Source: Kitasatospora fiedleri
GTDB lineage: Bacteria > Actinomycetota > Actinomycetes > Streptomycetales > Streptomycetaceae
Direction: 5' to 3'
Assembly: GCF_948472415.1 (NCBI RefSeq)
Contig: NZ_OX419519.1
Coordinates: 7,159,001-7,223,000 of the forward strand
Length of the DNA: 64,000 nucleotides
Shown here in pieces: positions 42,877 to 51,163 of the stretch. Position 1 is the first letter of the stretch; the number at the start of each line of letters is the position of its first letter. The translations under genes and the position numbers were made by a program. The notes under the pieces are model-generated. The model was given only the letters and a program-made list of their open reading frames with translations, had not been told where the DNA came from and searched no databases.

Positions 42877-43248
42877 ATGGGCCGGATCGAGGAATCCATC
42901 GAGATCGACGCGCCGATCGGCGACGTCTACCGCGAGTGGACCGACTACTCGCCGCTGCCGGAGTGCATGCGCGGCGGGGCCGGGCGCGGTGCCACCGCGA
43001 CCGAGGTGCTGCCGCCCGACCGGATCGCCTGGAGCGGCGGCCCCGACCTGCCCGGACACTCCGGCGTGGTCACCTTCCACCGCGCCACCGACCAGGCCAC
43101 CCGGCTGATGCTCCAGCTCGACACCGAGCCCCACGGGCTGTGGGACCACCTGGTCGAGGGCCTCGGCTTCACCGACCGCCGGGTCATAGACGAACTCGCC
43201 GCCTTCAAGGCGCACGTCGAAGGCCACCGGCAGCACATGGCGGCCTGA
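42877..43248 (+). CDS. SRPBCC (START-like) protein
   Basis: 123 aa, ATG with ggaggaggg. Typical SRPBCC/polyketide-cyclase opening: IEESIEIDAPIGDVYREWTDYSPLPECM, with later ATEVLPPDRIAWSGG and GHSGVVTFHRATDQATRLMLQLD. The fold forms a hydrophobic pocket; ligand unknown. Slightly shorter than the 140-150 aa usual for the family. Divergent from the sigma factor, so it may share its stress regulation. Confidence 0.85.
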   Translation: MGRIEESIEIDAPIGDVYREWTDYSPLPECMRGGAGRGATATEVLPPDRIAWSGGPDLPGHSGVVTFHRATDQATRLMLQLDTEPHGLWDHLVEGLGFTDRRVIDELAAFKAHVEGHRQHMAA

Positions 43249-43334
43249 GCGCCCGGTGTCTGCCGGGCTGCCGGGCGCCTGCCGGGTGCCTGGCCGGCGC
43301 GTGCTGCCCTGCTGAGGGCGGGGTTCGCGCCGCA

Positions 43335-43530
43335 ATGGGTAGTCGTGATCGCGATGGGCGCTCACGACTGTTAGAGCCTCTTACTGTTGGAACCTCTTGA
43401 TGCCGTATTCGAACGTCGGCACTGCGAGAGGCCATTGTGCTTACAACAAGCACTAACGATTGTGACGGGCTGGTGTGTGTGCGATAGGCCCTCACGCCCG
43501 TGATGCCCACTTACGACTGTGAGAGGTATC
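43335..43530. promoter_or_regulatory. AT-rich, repeat-bearing control region upstream of the SsgA-like gene
   Basis: The 347 bp gap 43249-43595 has no gene but a distinctly lower-GC core. Near-identical 15-mers tcacgactgttagag (43362) and ttacgactgtgagag (43511) occur 149 bp apart. agtcgtga (43341) is the exact complement of tcacgact (43362). gtgctt-acaac-aagcac (43437-43453) is a small hairpin. Such structure suggests several regulator sites controlling a development gene. Confidence 0.55.
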
Positions 43531-43595
43531 GCACTCGTTCGCCCGTCCCCGCTCGACTGTCCGCCCGTCTGCGAGAAACGGAAGGGAGCACCGCC

Positions 43596-43991
43596 ATGGG
43601 TCCTGTGACCGAGCAGATCACCCTGCACCTGCTCATCCCCGACGGCTCCACCGTCGCCCTCGACACCGACTGGCGCTACCGGCCCGACGACCCGTACGCG
43701 GTGCGTCTCGACTTCGGGGAGCGGGCCGCCGGGGCCAGCTGGGTGCTGTCCCGGGAGATGCTGCTGGCCTCGCTGTGCGGGCCGGTCGGGGAGGGCGACA
43801 TCCGCTTCACGCCGATCGACGGCGGGCTGCTGCGCCTGGTGCTCGGTCGTGCGGGCGACTCGGTGGTGCTCACCGTCGACCGTGCCGAGCTGGCCGCGTT
43901 CCTCACCGCCACCACCGAGTCGGTGCCGCTGGGCAAGGAGTCCGAGCGGATCGACTGGGACGGCGGGCTGGCCGGGCTGCTGTCGGCCTGA
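43596..43991 (+). CDS. SsgA-like protein (SALP, sporulation/cell division)
   Basis: 131 aa, ATG with ggaaggga. The SALP pattern is clear: ITLHLLIPDGSTVALDTDWRYRPDDPYAVRLDF, WVLSREMLLASLCGPVGEGDIRFTP, VVLTVDRAELAAFLTATTESVPLGKE. SALPs occur only in sporulating actinomycetes and guide septum placement and wall remodelling; SsgB recruits FtsZ. The exact paralogue is uncertain. Confidence 0.9.
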   Translation: MGPVTEQITLHLLIPDGSTVALDTDWRYRPDDPYAVRLDFGERAAGASWVLSREMLLASLCGPVGEGDIRFTPIDGGLLRLVLGRAGDSVVLTVDRAELAAFLTATTESVPLGKESERIDWDGGLAGLLSA

Positions 43992-44054
43992 CGTGTCGGC
44001 CTGACGCCGAACCTGTCGTCGTGCTGTCGCCCGCCGGGGTCCGCGGTTCGCGGT

Positions 44055-44411
44055 TCAGCGGCGGGCGAGGCGTCGTTCGCCGCCCGCGCCGGTGACGTAG
44101 TCGAGGTGGTAGTGCGCGAAGACCTCGGGCTCCTGTTCGGCGGTGAGCACGTCGTCGGTGCCGATGGACGGCGCGTTCTTCACGTCGCCGCGGCCGAACG
44201 GCACCCGCAGGTAGTCGGGGCCGGCCACCGCGTCCGTGATCGGGACGAACACCAGCCGGTGCCGGCCCGGGAGGCCGACCGTCACGGTGGCGAAGGAGGG
44301 TGCGTCGGTGGCGGTGTCGACGTAGACGTTCTCCAGGCTGCCGATCTTCTTGCCGTCCTGGTCGACCACGTCGTGGTTGCGCCACTCCCGGATGTCGGCG
44401 ATCTGGATCAT
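44055..44411 (-). CDS. PRC-barrel domain protein
   Basis: 118 aa, ATG with acggagg. PRC-barrel core: MIQIADIREWRNHDVVDQDGKKIGSLENVYVDTATD followed by ATVTVGLPGRHRLVFVPI. PRC barrels bind partner proteins or RNA; in streptomycetes many are small stress-associated proteins. Converges with the SsgA-like gene, 63 bp apart. Confidence 0.85.
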   Translation of the reverse strand: MIQIADIREWRNHDVVDQDGKKIGSLENVYVDTATDAPSFATVTVGLPGRHRLVFVPITDAVAGPDYLRVPFGRGDVKNAPSIGTDDVLTAEQEPEVFAHYHLDYVTGAGGERRLARR

Positions 44412-44507
44412 TCACGGCCTCCGTGGGCTGGGCTCGGACCCCGATGGGCATCGGTCCGTTCCATGCTCGCCGACTGGGGCGGGCGCCGCCCGCCCGGACG
44501 CCTGCCG

Positions 44508-44993
44508 TTAGCCCTGATCGGCGGGCGGCGGCACTGGCGCGTCGGGCGAAGCGGGTGCGGGCGAAGCGGGTGCGGGCGGACCGGGGAGCAGCAGGGCGGC
44601 GAGTTCGTCGAGCAGTTCGGCGGCCCGCCGGGCCCGGGCGGGGTCGGCGAGTGCTTCGGCGAGGAGCGGTTCGGCGGGGCGGGTGGCCCGGGCGCGGACG
44701 TAGCCACGGGCGAGGGTGGAGACGGACAGCAGGGTGCGGCGTCCGTCGGCGGGGTCGGGGGCGGCGTCCAGCAGGCCGCGTTCGCGCAGGCGGGCGACGG
44801 AGGTGGAGACGTGGCTCTGGGCGAAGCCGGTGCGGACCCGGATGTCCTGCACCGAGCTGCCGGGGTGCTGATACACGTCGGAGATCACCGCGATCTCGCC
44901 CGGGGTGAGCGTTGCCGAGGCGTGGTCGGTGACCATCGCCCGGCCCAGTTCGGTGAGCCGTTTGCCCAGTCGCAGGAGCCGTACGCCGTCCAT
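44508..44993 (-). CDS. MarR-family transcriptional regulator
   Basis: 161 aa from the ATG at 44993; an ATG nine codons upstream is possible but lies in the operator array. Winged helix at about 30-100: LTPGEIAVISDVYQHPGSSVQDIRVRTGFAQSHVSTSVARLRERGLLDAAPDPADGRR. C-terminal tail of Pro/Ala/Ser repeats. Divergent from a methyltransferase gene, with many operator-like palindromes between, so it probably represses both. Confidence 0.88.
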   Translation of the reverse strand: MDGVRLLRLGKRLTELGRAMVTDHASATLTPGEIAVISDVYQHPGSSVQDIRVRTGFAQSHVSTSVARLRERGLLDAAPDPADGRRTLLSVSTLARGYVRARATRPAEPLLAEALADPARARRAAELLDELAALLLPGPPAPASPAPASPDAPVPPPADQG

Positions 44994-45010
44994 GGCGGAC
45001 AGGCTACCGC

Positions 45011-45137
45011 GCCACTGCATCCCCGCCGATGCATCTGCCCGGATGTATCGGCAGCGATGCAGTGGCGGGGATGCAGCCGTGAAGATGCATCTGTGCGGGC
45101 GCGTCTCGGAAGATCCATCTTCACAGATGCATCTGTG
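45011..45137. promoter_or_regulatory. Dense operator array between MarR regulator and methyltransferase
   Basis: CACAGATGCATCTGTG at 45122-45137 is a perfect 16 bp palindrome 18 bp before the methyltransferase start. Related sites: gatgcatctg (45028), gaagatgcatctgtg (45081), and gaagat-cc-atcttc (45109-45122). gccactgcatc (45011-45021) is the exact complement of 45056-45066, and ctgcatccccgcc (45015-45027) of 45064-45076. At least five gatGNatc-type cores fill 127 bp. This is typical of cooperative MarR binding but unusually crowded. Confidence 0.7.
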
Positions 45138-45155
45138 GCGATGTAGTTTGCGGGC

Positions 45156-46009
45156 ATGACGACGAACGAGCCCGCGGGCTCCGACCCCGGCACGCCCCGC
45201 GCCGCCCAGTTGAGCCCCGTCTCGCGCACCGCGCTCGCGGTGGCCCGGGTCCGCGCCTACGAGAGCAGCCGACCGGAGCCGCTGTTCACCGACCCGTACG
45301 CGCTGGCGTTCATCGCGGCCTCCGGGACCCCGATGCCCACCGCCGCACCGGCCGGGCCGCTCGCCCAGTGGCTGGTGGCCCGGGGGATCATGCGCACCCG
45401 CTTCTACGACGACCGGCTGCTCGCCGCCGCCGCCGACGGCGGCCAGGTGGTGGTGCTGGCGGCCGGGCTCGACACCCGGGCCTACCGGCTGGCCTGGCCG
45501 CCCGGCACCCGGCTGTTCGAGATCGACCTGCCGGCCGTCCTCGACTTCAAGCAGGAGGTCCTCGACGAGCAGGGGCCGCGGCGAGCTGCGCCCGCACCGC
45601 GCTGCCCGCCGACCTGGCCGATCCCGCCTGGGCGGACCGGCTGCTGGCCGCCGGGTTCGACCCCGGGCGGCCCACCAGCTGGCTGGCCGAGGGGCTGCTG
45701 GTCTACCTGGAGGCCGACCAGGCCGCCCGACTCCTCACCACCGTGGGCGAGTTGTCGGCCCCCGGCAGCCGGCTGCTGACCGAGCAGGGCCGCGACGTCT
45801 CCCGGGTCACCGCCGAGGGCGCCCTCGGCGAGATGACCGCCCTGTGGCGCGGCGGCCTCGGAGCCGGTACCGCCGACTGGCTGGACGCGCACGGCTGGCG
45901 GACCGACTACACCGCGATCGCCGATCTCGCCGCCGCGCTCGGACGCCGACTCCCGTCCACCGGCAGTTTCGACGGCTCCGGGTTCCTGGAGGCCCGTCGC
46001 GAGGGCTGA
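45156..46009 (+). pseudogene. SAM-dependent methyltransferase (LCMT/PPM1-like), frameshifted
   Basis: About 284 codons. N-terminal part: SRTALAVARVRAYESSRPEPLFTDPYALAFI and VVVLAAGLDTRAYRLAWPPGTRLFEIDLPAVLDFKQEVL, the Methyltransf_7/LCMT hallmark. After a -1 break at the GGGG run 45572-45575 (expected GGGGG) the next frame continues PADLADPAWADRLLAAGFDPGRPTSWLAEGLLVYL, also hallmark, to the end. Target is likely a small-molecule or protein carboxylate. Under the MarR operator array. Probably intact in the organism. Confidence 0.85.
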
Positions 46010-46163
46010 ACCACCCTGCTGGGTAGGCCCGTTCGGCAGATGCCCCGACCCCGACCCTGACCCGGACCCCGACCCGGGTGCACACCAGCGGGTTCACCGC
46101 CGACCGGACGAACCGGCCGACGGTGAACGCGTGTTGAGCGGAGCGGGCAAGCAAGTCGGCGGG

Positions 46164-48020
46164 TCAGGAGGTGGCGGTGCACACCGCCGTCGCGGTCGCC
46201 GCGGCCGACGCGTCGGTCCGGGTCGCCTGGACGCCGAAGGAGGTGGAGGCCGCCGACGCCAGCGCCCCGTTGTAGGACAGGTTCGTCGCGGTGACGGTCT
46301 GCCCGCTGCGGGTCACGTTCGCGCTCCAACTGCTGCTGATCTGGAGGCTGGTGGGCCACGCCCAGGAGACCTTCCAGCCCGTGACGGGCGCGCTGCCGGT
46401 GTTGGTGACGGTGACCGTCGCGGTCAGGCCGCTGCCCCAGTCGTTCAGGCTGATCGCCGCCGCGCACCCGGCGTTCGTCCCGCCGCCGCCGGTCGCGGTG
46501 GTCGCCGTCACCGCGGCCGAGGCCGCCGAGACGTTGCCCGCCGCGTCCTTCGCCCGGACGGTGTAGCCGTACGCCGTCGCCGCGCTCAACCCACTGTCCG
46601 TGTAGGAGGTCGAGGCCGTCGAGGCGACCTTCGCGCCGTTGCGGTACACGTCGTAGCCGGTGACCGCGGTGTTGTCGGTGGACGCCGTCCAGGACAGCGA
46701 CACGCTGCTCGCGGTGGTGCCGGTGACCGTCAACCCGCCCGGGACGGACGGGGCCTGGACGTCGCCGCCCGGGTTGCCGCCGGTGGAGGAGCCGAAGCCC
46801 GGGGCCTTGACCGAGGCCAGGTAGCCGTCCTTGACCGTGTTGACCGTCGTCCAGTCGTCGTTCAGGATGCCGCCGGTGTCACCGGAGTTGGGGTTCCACG
46901 ACCAGAACGTCCACTGGAAGGAGTCCGCGCCGGACGTCGCGGTCGGACGCAGGTACTGCACCAGCGCCTTCAACCACGCCTGGTCGACGGTGGACTGGAG
47001 CGTGGTGCCGAACTCGCCGACCCACACCGGGGCGATGTTCTGGTTGAACAGGTAGCCCCAGTTCTTGTCCCAGACGCCCGGCATGTTCGACGGGAAGCTC
47101 GGGTCGGAGAACCAGGTCTGCTGCGCCACGCTGGTCGCGTAGTCGTGCGCCGAGTACACCACCCGGTTGGGGACGCTCAGTTGGACCGGGTACTGCCCCG
47201 CGCCCTGGAGGTTGCCGCCCCACCAGTACGAGCTGCCGTTGAAGGTCTGCACACCCTCGACGAAGACCAGCAGCTTCGGGTTGGCCGAGAGCACGGCCTC
47301 GCCGCCGCGCTGGGCGGCTAGCCGCCAGTCGGTGGCGAGGTCGCCGCAGCCCCAACAGGCCGGGTCGTGCGGCTCGTTGTGCAGGTCGATGCCGATCACG
47401 GCGGAGTTGTTCGCGTACCGGGCGGCGATCGACTTGAGGTTCGCCAGCCAGGTCGACTCCGGCACCGCGGAGGTGTACCAGAGCGCCGACTGCCCGCCGG
47501 AGTCCGGGCGGTGGCGGTCCAGGATGACCTTCATGCCGACGTTGCCCGCGTAGGCGACCAGCTTGTCCATCACGCCGAGCGAGTTGAGGCCGACCAGGTC
47601 GGCGTTCATCCCGCTCGCGGTGTTGATGCTGGCCGGGGTGGTGCCCTTGAAGATGTCGTCGCTGTACGGCAGCCGGATGGTGTTGTAGCCGAGCGACTTC
47701 ATCTGGTCGATCATCGACTTGTAGTCGCGGCTCCACAGGCCGTGGACCACGTAGTTGCCGGTTTCGAAGCCGAACCAGTTGATGCCCGCGATCCGCACCG
47801 GGTTCCCGGCCTCGTCCAGGATCTGCCGGCCGCTGGTGTGCCAGTAGCCGGCCCCGGCGGCGGCCGCGGCGGTGGTCGTGATGGTGGTCGTCGGGTCGGG
47901 CGTGGCGGCGTGGGCGGTGGGGGCCGCCGGGGCGGAGAGCGTGGCGACGAGCGCGGCGGCCAGGGCCGCGGCGCAGCCCGCCAGGCGGCGCGACAGGCGC
48001 CGGTGCAGCTGGAGGCGCAT
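46164..48020 (-). CDS. Secreted GH5 endoglucanase with FN3 and CBM2 domains
   Basis: 618 aa, ATG with gagagga. Order: signal peptide (about 1-38), GH5 catalytic domain (about 55-390) with acid/base Glu in DLHNEPHD and nucleophile Glu in WVGEFGT, Gly linker, FN3 module (APSVPGGLTVTGTTASSVSLSWTASTDN...), Gly linker, and a C-terminal CBM2 cellulose-binding domain (CAAAISLNDWGSGLTATVTVTNTGSAPV). Hydrolyses beta-1,4-glucan outside the cell. Two CebR-type operators upstream indicate induction by cello-oligosaccharides. Confidence 0.94.
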   Translation of the reverse strand: MRLQLHRRLSRRLAGCAAALAAALVATLSAPAAPTAHAATPDPTTTITTTAAAAAGAGYWHTSGRQILDEAGNPVRIAGINWFGFETGNYVVHGLWSRDYKSMIDQMKSLGYNTIRLPYSDDIFKGTTPASINTASGMNADLVGLNSLGVMDKLVAYAGNVGMKVILDRHRPDSGGQSALWYTSAVPESTWLANLKSIAARYANNSAVIGIDLHNEPHDPACWGCGDLATDWRLAAQRGGEAVLSANPKLLVFVEGVQTFNGSSYWWGGNLQGAGQYPVQLSVPNRVVYSAHDYATSVAQQTWFSDPSFPSNMPGVWDKNWGYLFNQNIAPVWVGEFGTTLQSTVDQAWLKALVQYLRPTATSGADSFQWTFWSWNPNSGDTGGILNDDWTTVNTVKDGYLASVKAPGFGSSTGGNPGGDVQAPSVPGGLTVTGTTASSVSLSWTASTDNTAVTGYDVYRNGAKVASTASTSYTDSGLSAATAYGYTVRAKDAAGNVSAASAAVTATTATGGGGTNAGCAAAISLNDWGSGLTATVTVTNTGSAPVTGWKVSWAWPTSLQISSSWSANVTRSGQTVTATNLSYNGALASAASTSFGVQATRTDASAAATATAVCTATS

Positions 48021-48100
48021 GGGTCTCGTTCCTCTCTGGACGCGGGTGGGGACGTCCGGTGGGGGTGGGGTGGTCCGAGACGTTCGTGGTGGGGGAAGAT

Positions 48101-48114
48101 CGGGAGCGCTCCCA
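48101..48114. promoter_or_regulatory. CebR-type operator 1
   Basis: cgggagcgctccca, one mismatch from the perfect TGGGAGCGCTCCCA box of the cellobiose repressor CebR. It lies about 80 bp upstream of the GH5 start. Confidence 0.8.
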
Positions 48115-48175
48115 CCTATCGCCCTCGCGGGCTTGCCATATGAAGCCAGACCGGACAGGGCATCGTCAAGAGTCT

Positions 48176-48189
48176 TGGGAGCGCTCCCA
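48176..48189. promoter_or_regulatory. CebR-type operator 2
   Basis: Perfect 14 bp CebR palindrome TGGGAGCGCTCCCA, about 155 bp upstream of the GH5 start and 230 bp upstream of the divergent sugar-kinase gene. Two sites 75 bp apart could allow looping. Confidence 0.85.
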
Positions 48190-48419
48190 CTTGAGGGTGG
48201 CGGTCCGCCCCGGTGCGATGAAACGTACATCGCGGCGGGAGGCCGGGGAGGACGGGAGGCCGGGGTGGACGGGAGGCCGGGGTGGACGGGAGGGAGCGCG
48301 GGGCCGACGCGGGCCGGCGGGGTGACCGGGAGGCGGTCCGCGCGTTGACTACCGGTGGGCCGCGGTGATGGAGTCCGGACCGCCGGATGTGCGTCCACCC
48401 TGCGAGGAGACTGGTTTCG

Positions 48420-49358
48420 ATGGCGGATCGGCAGATCACCGTGGTCGGGGAGTGCGTCGCCGACGCCTTCGTCGAACGCGAGGGGGCCCGGCCGGGCGAA
48501 CTCGCGCTGCGGGTGCTGCCCGGCGGCGGCCCGGCGAACACCGCCGTCGCCCTGGCCCGGCTCGGCACGCCGACCCGGTTCGTCGGCCGGATCTCCGCCG
48601 ACCCGTTCGGCACCCTCTTCCGCACCCACCTGACCGGCTCCGGCGTCGACCTGGCCGACACCGTCGCCGCCGCCGAAGCCAGCACCCTGGCCGTGGCCGC
48701 GCTCGACGGCGACGGCCGCGCCGAGTACTCCTTCCACGCCGAGGGCACCGCCGACTGGCAGTGGACCGACGAGGAACTCGCCCCCGCCCGCCAGGACGGC
48801 TCGGTGTGCCTGCACACCGGCTCGCTCGCCCTGGTCCGCGACCCCGGCGGCCGACGGATCGAGGACCTGCTCGCCGCCGCCCGCCCGCACACCACCGTCT
48901 CCGTCGACCCCAACGTCCGCCCGCTGCTGGTCGCCCCCGACACCTACCGGCGGCGGCTCGACCGCTGGTGCGAACTGGCCGACCTGCTGCGCCTCAGCGA
49001 GGACGACCTGCACGTCCTGCTGCCCGGCACCGCCCCCGAGGACGCCTGCGACCGCTGGCACGCGGCGGGCGCCCGCCTGGTCGTGGTGACGCTCGCCGAA
49101 CGTGGCGCACTCGCCTCGCTGGACGGCGAGCGGGTCCGGGTCCCGGCGCCCGCGACGCAGGTGGTCGACACCGTCGGCGCGGGCGATGCCTTCACCGCCG
49201 GCCTGCTGCACTCCCTCGCCGCCCAGGGCCACCTCGGCGGCCGGCTCGACTCCCTCACCTCCGCCGACCTGGAACGCGCCTGCGCCTTCGCCGCCCGCGT
49301 CGCCGCCCGGACGGTCGCCGTTCCGGGCGCCAACCCGCCGTGGGCGGGCGATCTCTGA
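48420..49358 (+). CDS. PfkB-family sugar kinase, fructokinase-like
   Basis: 312 aa, ATG with cgaggag. PfkB signature 1 RVLPGGGPANTAVALARLG and signature 2 VVDTVGAGDAFTAGLLHSL (catalytic Asp in G-A-G-D) are both present; ends in GANPP. Likely phosphorylates fructose or a related hexose. Divergent from the cellulase across the 399 bp CebR-box region, so it may join the same regulon. Confidence 0.88.
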   Translation: MADRQITVVGECVADAFVEREGARPGELALRVLPGGGPANTAVALARLGTPTRFVGRISADPFGTLFRTHLTGSGVDLADTVAAAEASTLAVAALDGDGRAEYSFHAEGTADWQWTDEELAPARQDGSVCLHTGSLALVRDPGGRRIEDLLAAARPHTTVSVDPNVRPLLVAPDTYRRRLDRWCELADLLRLSEDDLHVLLPGTAPEDACDRWHAAGARLVVVTLAERGALASLDGERVRVPAPATQVVDTVGAGDAFTAGLLHSLAAQGHLGGRLDSLTSADLERACAFAARVAARTVAVPGANPPWAGDL

Positions 49359-49707
49359 CGAGAGGCCGGGGAATCCCCTCGGGAAGGGGGTTCGCGGGGC
49401 GGCACCCGGCTGGTGCGGGCCACTGTGGAAGGCGGTGGCGCGGGAGGGGAGGGGAGGGGAGCGGTGCCGGTGGTGCCGGAGCGGGTGGCCTGGGCGGTCG
49501 GCGGGTGGCCGGAGGTGCTGGTCGGCGCCCGGCGGCGGGAGGTCGTCGCCGGGGTGGTCTTCCGGTACTGGCCGCGAACACCCGGAGCCGGGCCTGCGGC
49601 GGGCGCCCTGGGTGCGGTCGCCGGGGGAGTGAGGTGGCGGGCGCCAACCGCCTCGGGCGTCCCGGGCGGGCGCGGGTGGTGGGTCCGGCGCCCGCCTGGG
49701 ACGGGGG
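49359..49707. other. Intergenic region with G-quadruplex-type run
   Basis: 349 bp without a gene I can support; an open frame at 49413-49724 has no family resemblance and atypical composition. It contains ggaggggaggggaggggagc at about 49444-49463, four G tracts that fit a G-quadruplex pattern on the plus strand, about 90 bp after the kinase stop. Confidence 0.5.
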
Positions 49708-49890
49708 CTACTGGTCGGCGGTGAGCTTGCCGGCCTTGCCCCAGTTCTCGGCCGGGTACTCCTGAATCCACACCAGCACGCTCTCGGCCGGGCACTCCAG
49801 GGTCTCCACGAAGGCGGCGGTGATCCGCTCGACCAGTTCGCGCTTCTGCTCGACCTGGCGCGGGCCCTGCTGAATGGTGACGATCGGCAT
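49708..49890 (-). CDS. 4-oxalocrotonate tautomerase family protein
   Basis: 60 aa, the normal size. Pro1 is exposed after Met removal (M-P-I-V-T-I), followed by QGPRQVEQKRELVERITAAFVETL. Tautomerases use Pro1 as a general base in aromatic-ring or halo-acid catabolism. Sits 101 bp downstream of a LysR regulator on the same strand. Confidence 0.85.
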   Translation of the reverse strand: MPIVTIQQGPRQVEQKRELVERITAAFVETLECPAESVLVWIQEYPAENWGKAGKLTADQ

Positions 49891-49991
49891 CTTCGGCTCC
49901 TGTGGTCCGTCCTGCGGGCCGGTCCTTCCGGCCGACACCAGTCCACCGGATCGGCCCGCCCGCACCCAGACCCGGTTCGCTCTCGCAGCGA

Positions 49992-50924
49992 TCACGCATC
50001 CTGATCGTCACTGGTGGGAGCGGGAACGGGAACGGGAGCGGACGGGGCAGGTGCGGACGGTCGGCGGCAGGCGGTCAGGAGCAGCCGGGGCGGCGGGGTG
50101 GAGCGCCGGACGGCGAGGGACACCGGCAGGGCCAGCGGGGTGCGGCAGGGGCGGAAGGCGATCCGACGGGTGTTGGTCATCAGGGCGTTGGCGGCGTACA
50201 CCACCGTCCACAGCGGGGCACCGGTGCCGATCGCGGCCAGGGTGTTCTGCAGGGTGCTGTGCGCTGGGCCGAGCAGCGGCCGGAACCCGGCCCGGGCGCA
50301 GGCGTCCGTCACCAGGTCGACCAGGGTGGGGTGGTTGCGGCGCTCGGTCAGCAGCAGGGGCAGGTCGGCGAGGTCGGCGAGGTCGATCTCGGGCCGGTCG
50401 GCGAGGGGGTGCCCGGCGGGCAGGGCGATCACCAACTCGTCCTGCCAGAGCGGGAGGTAGCGCAGGTCCGGGTCCGGCTCCGGGACGGCGCCGCGGACGA
50501 AGGCGGCGTCCAGCCGGCCGTCCGCGAGGCGGGCCAGCCGTTCCCTGACGGGGGCGGAGTGCAGTTCGACGTGCACGGCCGGGGCCTGGCGGCGGTAGGC
50601 GTCCAGGATGTCGTCGAGCCGCTCCCCGAGCCCGGTGACGGTGCCGAGCCGGAGCACGGTGGGTGCGGCCAGGTCGGCGGCGAGGGCCCGGGCCGCGTCC
50701 TCGGCCGCCAGCACGTTCCGGGCCGCGGGCAGGAAGCGCTCGCCCGCCGGGGTCAGGCGCACGTGGCGCGGCGAGCGGTCGAACAGCTCGACCTTCAACT
50801 CCCGCTCTAGCCTCCGCACCTGCTGGCTCACGGCGGGCTGGCCGAGCAGCAGCCGCTCGGCGGCCCGCCCGAAGTGCAACTCCTCCGCGACGGCGACGAA
50901 GCAGCGCAACTGTCGTGGCTCCAC
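49992..50924 (-). CDS. LysR-family transcriptional regulator
   Basis: 310 aa from the GTG at 50924, chosen because aggggga precedes it and it gives the usual V-E-P-R-Q-L-R-C-F-V start; a GTG six codons upstream is less likely. HTH at 1-60 (FVAVAEELHFGRAAERLLLGQPAVSQQVRRLERELKVELFDR) and a LysR substrate domain. Resembles regulators of aromatic catabolism (CatR/BenM-like), consistent with the downstream tautomerase. Confidence 0.9.
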   Translation of the reverse strand: MEPRQLRCFVAVAEELHFGRAAERLLLGQPAVSQQVRRLERELKVELFDRSPRHVRLTPAGERFLPAARNVLAAEDAARALAADLAAPTVLRLGTVTGLGERLDDILDAYRRQAPAVHVELHSAPVRERLARLADGRLDAAFVRGAVPEPDPDLRYLPLWQDELVIALPAGHPLADRPEIDLADLADLPLLLTERRNHPTLVDLVTDACARAGFRPLLGPAHSTLQNTLAAIGTGAPLWTVVYAANALMTNTRRIAFRPCRTPLALPVSLAVRRSTPPPRLLLTACRRPSAPAPSAPVPVPAPTSDDQDA

Positions 50925-51127
50925 GCGGTCCCCCTGGTTCACGGCTCGACAACTCGGTATCTCGCTATCTCGACATCTCGGTATTCCGGCATCCGGCCTC
51001 GTGGGTCGACGGGGACCATGCTCGCAGCAGGGCGGGAGGGCACGTGACGGGCGGGGGTGTCGGGCGGCCGGGCGGGCGGCGGGTGAGGGCTGGGGGTGAG
51101 GGCTGAGGTGAGAGCCGAGAGAGGGAA

Positions 51128-51156
51128 TTGAACGCGTTCAAGAATCGGGGTACGTT
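51128..51156 (+). promoter_or_regulatory. Operator-overlapped promoter giving a probably leaderless transcript
   Basis: -35 TTGAAC (51128-51133), 17 bp spacer, -10 TACGTT (51151-51156). The perfect palindrome TTGAACGCGTTCAA (51128-51141) covers the -35. The expected start site is at or next to the GTG at 51164, so the epimerase message would be leaderless, in keeping with the absence of a ribosome site. TetR-type repressors often use such 14-mers. Confidence 0.6.
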
Positions 51157-51163
51157 CTTCTCC

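Noticed and set aside
46020..46080. Run of cgacc/gaccc short repeats between methyltransferase and GH5 genes
   Set aside because: Simple GC-rich slippage sequence with no dyad; not a convincing terminator or regulatory site.
49413..49724. 103-codon open frame after the sugar kinase
   Set aside because: No family likeness, no good ribosome site, Gly/Arg-skewed composition, and it overlaps the tautomerase end.
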